Made by a program: the position numbers and the translations under genes. Under the pieces are notes generated by a model, which was given only the letters and a program-made list of their open reading frames with translations, had not been told where the DNA came from and did no database searches. Source: Tetrapyrgos nigripes (taxonomy: Eukaryota; Basidiomycota; Agaricomycetes; Agaricales; Campanellaceae). From it: a stretch of DNA of 64,000 nt. Location: positions 21,774 to 85,773 of the forward strand of contig JAACJM010000315.1 of the NCBI GenBank assembly GCA_013368315.1, written 5' to 3'. Below are positions 57,301 through 64,000 of the stretch, piece after piece; the first letter of the stretch is position 1; each line of letters starts with the position of its first letter.

Positions 57301-58602
57301 ACGAATCAGACACTCAAGCAGTACATCCAGATCTATTGTTCTTACCAACAGGATAATTGGTCTTCCCTACTTCCCATCGCTGAGTTCGCTTACAATAACG
57401 CTCTGAACGCTTCCACCGGAATCACACCCTTCTTTGCAAATAAAGGGTTTCACCCAAACTTAACGGTTCATCCTGACTACAATCTCGCTTCCGAACACGC
57501 CCGACATTTCGTTGTCAATCTCGAGGAACTTCATGGTTTCCTTCGGGACGAGATTCGAGAAGCTCAGAAACGTTACAAGGTACAGGCTGACAAACGCCGT
57601 CTGGATTTACCAGAAATCCCTATCGGTTCTGAGGTTTTTGTGTCTGCCAAACACATAAAAACTACAAGACCCACTCCGAAGTTCTCCGAGAAATTCCTTG
57701 GTCCATTCAAAGTTATCTCTCGTCCGAGCTCTCTTTCTTATGCCATAAAGCTCCCTGACTATCTCTGTGGGATCCACCCTGTTTTCCATGTGTCCCAACT
57801 AGAACCCGCTGTCCCAAACACAATTCCGAATCGTATCCCAGATCCGCCCGCTCCGGTCGAAATTGAAGGTGAACTTGAATATGAAATCACCGAAATATTA
57901 GACTCGAAAATCAATCGGCACCATCGGAAATGTCCTCTACTATTTTTGGTGTCAAGGTTGTCGATACACTCAATAACCACCCAAGTCACACAATACGAGA
58001 AAACTGGTTTTACAAGAGAAATAGATGGGTTAAGAGAGAAAGAGAGATAGAGAGAAAGTGAGCTGACTAGGCTCTACACTGCGTAGTAAGAGTACGGAGC
58101 GGAGACGAAGTGAACGAACTGAGGAATAGGTTACAAAGATCACAGGTATATAAGTAAAATATGAACAGATGGGAAAGAGTAAGTAATAATAGACAGTATC
58201 ATGTGGAAATGTCAAGGGCGAGAGAGTAATGAGCTAAATATGGATAGATGAAGGTACTGGATCATGAAGAATGATTGACAGTGAGAATGTTCATGGAGAT
58301 AGGGATCGGAGGAGATAAGAATGTGAGTCATAGATCTACGGAGATGGTAACTATAGACGATGATGAGAAATGGTTAGTATTTATGGGGTTAGAGTGGGAA
58401 ATGGGTAGTAAAGGGAAAAGAATAGAAAGGAAATGAATAGGCAGGGGACGATTCATGACATTTGGTACAATGGTCTGGTTACGAAGGCACCGACGAAGAA
58501 TTTTCCTGGCTTCCCGTGGATGAGCTGACAGCCGAAGAAGCTATAGACGAGTATCATCAGAAAAATCTGAACAAACCCAGTCCTCTTCCAATTTCATCTT
58601 AA
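54302..58602 (+). pseudogene. Gypsy Pol (protease, RT, RNase H, integrase, chromodomain), disrupted
   Basis: One frame throughout. Protease LLLDSGSSDCFID, then RT (YPLPLISELLDT, VIVYLDDVLIYSDNEEDHQK), RNase H (IVETDASDYAIAAIL), integrase with a zinc-binding start (HHDHSLAGYFG, SCTVCGCNKPH) and DDE core (CMDFIEQLPDS, SDCGSEF, EADGQTERTNQ), then PVFHVSQLEP and a chromodomain. TGA codons at 55849-55851 (SKI*TILEWPVPRKV, Arg expected) and 56701-56703 interrupt it. A 511-bp solo LTR at 57950 splits the chromodomain between CPLLFLV and QWSGYEGTDEEFSWLPVDEL; excising it restores the frame, which ends at 58602. The chromodomain probably targets integration to marked chromatin. Confidence 0.92.
57950..58460. 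mobile_element. Solo LTR inserted in the Gypsy chromodomain
   Basis: 511 bp starting TGTCAAGG and ending ATGACA (5-bp inverted ends TGTCA/TGACA), with target duplication TTTGG at 57945-57949 and 58461-58465. No internal coding sequence. It contains TATATAAG near 58146. Removing it with one TTTGG restores the pol frame exactly. No full element with these LTRs is in the window; strand is not determined. Confidence 0.85.
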
Positions 58603-58835
58603 TCCTTATCGTTCTGACGTTTTCCGTCCCTTCCAGCGCTCTTCACTAATTTCAATTTATTCTAATTTTTCTCATTTTTTCCTTTTACTCCGATCGCATC
58701 TTAACTTCACTCAAAATTTGTTCCAAGAAAATTTTTTTTGCCCATCCGGGCCCAGTCAAGTATCCATTACCATTACAAAAAATCTATATACAAAAGTTCA
58801 TGTCCATCGCGTCCGGCGCGCAACTGTCCCTTTCC
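58603..58835. other. Gap between pol and antisense gene
   Basis: 233 bp, T-rich, with no frame. Probably holds the overlapping 3' ends of the two convergent transcripts. Confidence 0.5.
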
Positions 58836-59865
58836 TCAATCTTCCTCTACCACTGCCTTTGACCTCGGTTTCTTCCCCTTTCCTTTCTTCTTCGGCTTCC
58901 CGAGCGAATCCGGCATGTCCAGCAACCTTGCCTCCATTCCCGTCCACTCCTCATCCTCCATTTTGGGAAGTGGGATGTTCGACGATTCCGCCATCGCTTC
59001 TAGAACATTCCCTATATGGATGATGCGACGGAGTTGAGCCAACTGTATGGCACAAAGGGTCGAGACGTTGGGAAGGACGGCTTTCCGACCAGTGAAGCTA
59101 CACCCCACGCGTGATGCTGCGCAGGACTCACAACCACGTTTCCCGTCGCCTTGGGACGTGCACTCCAAACCGAGTCGGGTACACCAGGAACACCGCTATA
59201 CAATCAAGGTCAAAATCCGAAGGTAAAGAAAAAACAGAAAAACAAACGTACCTCGGCATATGCCTCTCCCTTCTTCACCTCAACCTCTTCCTCACTCTCC
59301 GAATCCTCATCCCCAGATCCCTCGTCCCTATGTTGCCTCCGAGCCGCACGAGGACTACTCAGTCCGGGATTCGCTTTTCTTTTTCCTCTCGCCTTCTCCG
59401 ACAGGCCTGCATCGGAATGCTCCATCTCCACCTCTGGACCCCGTTCCATCCGTTCTGTCCTTTCCTTCTTCTTCCTTGCCCATTCCTCCAGCCGTTTCCC
59501 CTCCTCAGCCTCCAATTCCTCTTTCTTCGCCTTTTCCGCGTCTTTCCGCTGCTCCAACCACAACTCCATCAACTCCTCTGCAGCCTCATATTCCTCCATC
59601 AGAGCTTCATATGCTTGTCGAGCTAAAGTTGATTCCGTTAGCATCTGTGGAAAACCCAATTCAAAACCGGTCACGTACCATTCTTGTTTTCCTGACGGAC
59701 CCGATGCTTTTCCGTCACCCTCATACTATCATCGATCACTTTTTCCACCAAAGGTTCGGGATGCACAGGAGCCGGGGGTTTTGCGTTGGACGTTGTCCAT
59801 TTGGTCATATACTCCGTCAGGAGCTTGGAAACATCAAGGGGAACGTAGGAGGTGGTAGAAGACAT
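58836..59865 (-). CDS. Antisense accessory gene of Gypsy, protein with two CxxCx6C motifs
   Basis: Three exons on the minus strand (59865-59679, 59622-59252, 59195-58836) join in frame to 305 residues. Both introns are 56 bp with GTACGT donors; intron 1 has a CTAAC branch-like motif and contains stops that splicing removes. The N-terminus (MSSTTSYVPLDVSKLLTEYM) is followed by a long charged helix likely to form a coiled coil (ALMEEYEAAEELMELWLEQR onward), an acidic serine stretch, then CSWCTRLGLEC and CESCAASRVGC, two C-x2-C-x6-C units 13 residues apart, and a basic C-terminus. Such paired Cys motifs recur in basidiomycete hypothetical proteins; zinc binding is inferred, function is unknown. 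It faces pol and ends 233 bp from the pol stop. Undamaged although pol is not. Confidence 0.7.
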
Positions 59866-60153
59866 TGATAACGGTGAAGTTGGTTTTGCTATGCTTCCGA
59901 GGACCTCTCCCTTTTATACGTTTTCGAATACGTGCACGGACCATCCTTATTGTTTCCTGTTCATTTCGTTACCAATTACTTAATTTAGAAACCATTCACA
60001 ATCCCGATCGTTTCCATTTGTTTCCGATTCCATTGTTCATTTTCCGGGGTCCACCCCTTTTCTATTTTTTTCTATTGTCCTTTCAACTTCATTCCGACGG
60101 ATTACTATTCGTTTCCATGCCTCTCGAGGGCTCGAGGCCTAAGAGGGGGATAC
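59866..60153. other. Region upstream of the antisense gene, with Gypsy purine tract
   Basis: 288 bp between the antisense ATG and the right LTR. It should hold the antisense promoter unless the LTR serves as one. The tract AAGAGGGGGA (about 60140-60150) is the likely plus-strand primer. Confidence 0.5.
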
Positions 60154-60773
60154 TGTAATATCTATGCTTCTGTATATCTTTCCGATCGTATCCGATTCTT
60201 TTCCGAACTTCTTTTCCTTTTATTTCGAACTTCATTCCCTTCCATCCCAAATACTTTCCGATCATTCATTCCCGATTTCATATCCGAGCCCCACTATTAA
60301 TCTCCACACACGGATCCCATCCGGGAACTCGTGATTCATTTCGGATAACTACCGGATAGCTCGTATCTAATCTCCAAAGCTACTCCACTTCATCTCCAAT
60401 CCGTTCCACTTTGTTTCCACTTTGTTCTGCAGCACTCCATCCATCTCCAATAGCACCATGTGCTTTTCCTTCATTTCTGAACCATTCCTATCTTACTCCT
60501 ATTCATTCCGATAGTTTCCGAAGTAGTACTTAAGCTAGCAACTTTGTAGTAGATAGCTTAAGTCTAAAATCGAATTAGCTGGTCTCTTAACTTCATCCGA
60601 CTTCAGACAACAAAGTACTATCCTAACGGATTCCATTCTGTGTCTTCCCTATACTTCATTCTCAGAGACTACCGGTTCCGCCCGGTTCTGTCTTCATCCT
60701 TTCCTAAACTCCAATAAGACTTCCGCTCGGGTCCGACATGTTTCCTAACGCTAGGATCCGCCCGGACTTAACA
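60154..60773 (+). repeat. 3' LTR of Gypsy
   Basis: 620 bp, same ends as the left copy, followed by the GTTGC target duplication at 60774-60778. Confidence 0.95.
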
Positions 60774-61127
60774 GTTGCAGCCATCAACGTCATCTATGTA
60801 GAACAATAGTAGTAGTTATAAATAGAACAATAAGATTATATAGACAATAAATGTAGTACGACAATAGTGTACGAAACCAGCATTGTACTATCAAGTACAA
60901 TAGAATCTTATTGTTACTCTAGTATTAGTTTACATGTATTTGTACCTCCTCAAAGGTATATAAGGACTCGTAGATAGTCCTCCAAATAACAAGTTTTATA
61001 CTTAACTCTCATCGCTCAATAAGCCTCTTACAAGCCTTACAAGCTATTCTCTATCCACAGGTAAGTTGCGTGGTTGCCACTGCGTTTAGTAGTGTACAGG
61101 ACCATACCATGCCTGCTTAACATTTGC

Positions 61128-61632
61128 GAGTGCCGTTGGAATTGATTTTCATAGTATCATTCATTTGGCCAATGTACGTTTTGTACATCAGAGGAATAGA
61201 AGTTAATACATGATTTTTCCTCTCTTGATCAGAGATGATTCCACCCGCATCTCCAATACGACGAATGATATCTTCATCATCCTCCAACCACTTGCGCAAA
61301 TTGACTTTGGAGTCATTCGCGCATGATCTGTTCATCCAGATCTTGATCAACCCCGCAGTGTCTAACACGTTAGCCACTTGATAGCGGCTAATAAGACACA
61401 TCCAGATGTCCAGGCACGTATGACTACCGTGCAGGGCCCATCGCATGATGTCACTTTGTAGTTTGCCTACCAGTAAAGCCCGAGTTTGGTGTTCCAGCAT
61501 TTGGTACGTCCTAAATGCGTGCATATTCGCTTCATAATCGGGGGTCATTGGGTAATGGCTCCATAGGACCATCACAAAAAATACTAACATCTTCTGAGCA
61601 TTGATAACCAGCAAAAGTAGACACAAGCCCAA
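61128..61632 (-). pseudogene. Copia-2 gag, N-terminal fragment
   Basis: Minus strand reads YEANMHAFRTYQMLEHQTRA, LISRYQVANVLDTAGLIKIW, LRKWLEDDEDIIRRIGDAGG and LTSIPLMYKTYIGQMNDTMK, a Copia-type gag (UBN2-like) pattern. It joins the gag fragment left of Copia-3 across the target duplication. Upstream of YEANM the frame is doubtful and no LTR follows. Confidence 0.75.
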
Positions 61633-62160
61633 AATATAATATTCTGTCTTAACATGGCATCCAAAATCTCGTACTCTTCTGCGAGCCTCGATTGTATAAT
61701 GGATTCCAGCAAAATGTTAGTGTGTACATGGCTATCTATGCCTAGATTTCATTCCTCAAGCTATAAGAACAAGTAGAACTGCAGTCAGTGCAAGGCTGGG
61801 AACGTATCCTCAATCCATAAGGTTCATAAGATTCTCAGTGACTCAGAACACTACTACGCAGTCTGGATACTTTTACGGCAGTCCATCACACAGACTACTT
61901 ATTGCAGAGATAAGATTTATTATCAGGCTACATAGCTATATACAAGCGAGTACTGACTAGAGCACTAGAGACAGATATTGTACGTATTAGAGCTCAGTTT
62001 TCGTGAAAGTGAGATCAAAAGGAAATACCTTGAAGCTGATGCATACTTGTACAAGTACGGGGTAGAGAGGACAGTCATTTGAAGGCGAGTATCAAGGCTA
62101 GTTTGGAACAGGACCGGCAAAGAGGCAAAGAGGTGGATGGCTTGGAGAAGAGATGCGAGT
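61633..62160. other. No recognised gene
   Basis: Would be expected to hold the 5' end and LTR of Copia-2, but nothing resembles 40670-40970. The element is therefore truncated or its LTR has diverged. Confidence 0.5.
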
Positions 62161-62432
62161 GGGCTTGAACATTGTACGCCGTTGAAGGAAGATGGATGTA
62201 GGCACTCGCCGGTTGAGGGGACGAGAGTGCGAGTGGACTTGAACATTGTACGCCGTTGAAGGAAGGTGAATGTAGGCACTTGCCAGTTGAGCTGTTGATA
62301 GTGTGCTTGAGGGGACGAGAAGTGCGAATGGGCTTGTAACATTGTATGCTGTTGAAAAGGAAGGTGAATGTAGGGCCTCGCCGGTTGAGCTGTTGATAGC
62401 GTGCTTGAGGGGACGAGAAGGTGCGTCAGAGG
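62161..62432. repeat. Minisatellite, three irregular units
   Basis: Units start near 62161, 62232 and 62330 with the shared core ACATTGTACGCCGTTGAAGG. Units two and three carry an extra segment (GAGCTGTTGATAGTGTGC or close to it). Open frames across it are repeats of chance peptides. Confidence 0.8.
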
Positions 62433-62772
62433 GAGGATTGAGAACAAACGGCGGTACCACTTGATCACAGCTGGGGTGGAGCAAGAACGAGGCAGGAGGG
62501 GCGGCAGTAGATAAGTACACCCCCAGCTATACTCCTTTGTAAAAGAACGCCGACGAGGGAAGGTTGTGGTACAAGTGAAAGATAGGGCTCCAACCGAATA
62601 CTATTAAATACTGTTTATAACTGGTTAATAACAGGTTAAAAATAATAACAAGTTATACCTGAGCCCAGTAACAGGTATTAACTGTTATAACCTGTTAGTA
62701 ACTGGTAGCCACATGCCGGGCAATTTCTGAAGAATGACATCACGTCGATGGCGGTCCATCAATTGCTGTGTG

Positions 62773-62966
62773 GAGGTTGAGTCGGACCCGAACATCAGAT
62801 TCCTGCACAAAATCTTTTCCCCGACAGCCATACCGCCACCTTTCCTCTTTTGCGCTAGCTAATGTCGCGAAACCATCTGTGAGGTTGAGCGGACCCGAAC
62901 ATCAGAGTTCTGGACAAAATCTTTTCCCGACAACCATACCGCCACCTTCCCTCTTTTGCGCTAGTG
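62773..62966. repeat. Direct repeat, two units of about 107 bp
   Basis: GGACCCGAACATCAGA and TTTTGCGCTAG bracket both copies (starts near 62773 and 62881), with small indels. No gene. Confidence 0.8.
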
Positions 62967-63210
62967 GACGCCCAATGACAAGCTCGCTTAAATTCTTGAC
63001 CATCGACGTGGACCATCCTAGAATCTTTTGAAGCTGCACACAGGACTATGGAAGTCATTACTCACTGTAAGAAGTACTTAGACACTGGTAAGCTTATCAT
63101 TTTTTACTTGTTTCTTACGCATATTATGCACTTACAGTGATATATTACCCTGGTGAGTATCAGGCAATGCTTTCCAGATGTCTATGCATTTGAACAACAA
63201 TTTTTTCCAG

Positions 63211-63868
63211 TATACCATCTGCATTCCACCTGAGTTGGTTTGGAAAGCGTCATTCGGATGAGTATCAGCAGGCGAAGGCCCTTTTTGAGCATGTCTACAG
63301 AGTCCTATTCTCAGGCTGTGCCTGTGGGCTCGAACGGCGTCTCTCCGAGAAAGCCAAAGAAGACATCCAGCAATGACAAACTCTTTGAGTCTCTGTGGAA
63401 CGAAATGCCATCTGATTCAGAAGACGAGAGCTTGTCTGATATAACAGGGTAGCTCTAGCCAACATCAGATGGATTGGAGCGATATTTTTCTGGAGAGGGA
63501 GGGCAAGGTGAAATGAAAAAGCCCTTGCAATGGTGGAAGGTATTCTAGGTTTTTATGTCTGTGTTGAATCCTATTCATGTTTTCCCATACTAGACCCACT
63601 GCAAAGACCACTGAAGATCAACGTGGATTTCCAATCATATCACGCATAGCCCACAACTTTTTGGCCATTCCAGGAACAAGTGTATCCGTTGAATGGCTAT
63701 TCTCAAAATTTGCGTCACCTTTGCTCTGATGTGCGCTCATCTATGAAAGCCGAGACCACCACTCAAGCGATGTACGCAAAAGTCTGGTTGAAGGAGGGCT
63801 CTTTGAATTTCACTCCCATAAGCTTATTTCACACAAATCCGGTCGTCGGAAAATCTGTTAGTAACTAG
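63211..63868 (+). pseudogene. hAT transposase C-terminal remnant
   Basis: Frames switch. IPSAFHLSWFGKRHSDEYQQ (near 63216), DGLERYFSGEGGQGEMKKPL with QWWK (63468-63540), a short GT-AG intron (63541-63594), then DQRGFPIISRIAHNFLAIPG and TSVSVEWLFSKFASPL (63620-63725), then DVRSSMKAETTTQAMYAKVW. The order matches the hAT dimerisation region (WW, LAIPGTSVSVE, final helix). A stop and frame changes show it is dead. AT-rich direct and inverted words with AACAGGTT lie on both sides (62620-62700, 63860-63950), perhaps parts of its ends. Confidence 0.7.
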
Positions 63869-64000
63869 TTATAACATGTTATAACATAGTATACCTGTTA
63901 CTTATTAGTTACCTCGAGAATTGTAACAAGTAATTAACAGGTTGGAGGCCCTAGTGAAAGAGCTGAATGACGACGCGTGTACCTATTTGAATTCGGAGTT

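Larger units (their letters stand above)
52113..60773 (+). mobile_element. Gypsy chromovirus nested in the Copia-3 3' LTR
   Basis: 8,661 bp with 620-bp LTRs and the 5-bp target duplication GTTGC on both sides. It contains gag, a -1 frame pol ending in a chromodomain, an antisense spliced gene between pol and the right LTR, and a purine tract AAGAGGGGGA before the right LTR. Pol carries two TGA codons and a solo LTR insertion. The primer site resembles the Tf1 self-priming arrangement. Confidence 0.95.
45329..61122 (+). mobile_element. Copia-3, Copia element inserted in Copia-2 gag
   Basis: LTRs of 368 bp start TGTTGAATTGGCGC and end CTTAACA. The right LTR is split by the Gypsy element. Target duplications are TTCGC (45324-45328) and TTTGC (61123-61127), differing by one C/T at a CpG. 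Removing the element rejoins the Copia-2 gag frame (DTMKINSNGTR followed by ELSTQEIIDLL). Without the nested Gypsy it is about 7.1 kb. Confidence 0.93.
52089..61122 (+). repeat. 3' LTR of Copia-3, split by Gypsy
   Basis: The first 24 bp are at 52089-52112 and the remaining 344 bp at 60779-61122. GTTGC (52108-52112) is repeated at 60774-60778 as the Gypsy target duplication. A purine tract AAGGGGGAG precedes it (52080-52088). Confidence 0.93.
40670..61632 (-). mobile_element. Copia-2, decayed Copia element, 5' truncated, interrupted by Copia-3
   Basis: Minus-strand element. Its 3' LTR is at 40670-40970, its pol and most of gag at 40978-45328. The gag N-terminal part continues at 61128-61632 after the Copia-3 insertion (45329-61122). 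No 5' LTR is found to the right of 61632. At least six in-frame stops are present. It is the oldest layer of the nest. Confidence 0.88.

Noticed and set aside
61668..61672. CATCC as right target duplication of Copia-2 (left CATCC at 40665-40669)
   Set aside because: No LTR sequence lies next to it on the right, and a 5-base match is expected by chance.
61965..62520. Two long minus-strand frames with repeated peptides
   Set aside because: They follow the minisatellite units; the repeats differ in length out of frame, so the peptides look accidental.
62161..62966. CRISPR-like array
   Set aside because: Units are long, irregular and adjacent, with no constant short repeats or spacers; these are minisatellites in a eukaryotic genome.
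63240..63452. Separate 70-residue gene
   Set aside because: It is one frame of the decayed hAT transposase; adjacent frames hold the neighbouring hAT motifs.

Overview
The window looks like a transposon-rich stretch of a filamentous basidiomycete genome, most likely an Agaricomycete. The grounds are short GT-AG introns of about 50-57 bp, two paralogous DUF6533-type membrane protein genes, two NACHT-type NLR genes of the kind expanded in mushroom-forming fungi, and Copia, Gypsy, Pogo, PIF/Harbinger and hAT elements. No tRNA, rRNA or CRISPR was recognised. Calls come from reading translations, motifs and repeat ends by eye; no database search was run.

Left part (1-12.6 kb). A minus-strand MFS transporter gene with a nonsense codon runs off the left edge. 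A young, apparently intact Copia element (Copia-1, 780-5818) lies just upstream of it. After about 2.5 kb of unrecognised sequence comes the decayed 3' part of a peroxin-like gene (Pex24p/dysferlin type). It is split by a complete PIF/Harbinger element (8915-12267) that carries a DDE transposase and a convergent Myb/SANT-like protein, with 43-bp inverted ends and TTA target duplications.

Middle (12.6-40.7 kb). Two tandem copies of a multi-exon DUF6533 gene are followed by a 6.3-kb direct segmental duplication (20.4-26.7 and 34.2-40.7 kb). Each unit holds a damaged minus-strand peroxin-like gene and a plus-strand NACHT gene. Between the units lie two nearly identical Pogo elements in opposite orientation, forming a large inverted repeat. 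The reading frame of each NACHT gene ends inside a different transposon (Pogo-1 for the first, a Copia LTR for the second).

Right part (40.7-61.6 kb). This is a four-level nest. A decayed minus-strand Copia (Copia-2) is interrupted by plus-strand Copia-3, whose 3' LTR is interrupted by a Gypsy chromovirus, whose chromodomain is interrupted by a solo LTR. Target duplications allow the order to be read. Nonsense codons are nearly all TGA, several of them where Arg (CGA) is expected, and LTR differences are nearly all transitions at CpG. This suggests decay through cytosine methylation. The Gypsy shows a Tf1-like self-priming site, a -1 slippery heptamer before the gag stop, and an antisense, spliced accessory gene encoding a protein with two CxxCx6C motifs. 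The last 2.4 kb hold minisatellites and a hAT transposase remnant.
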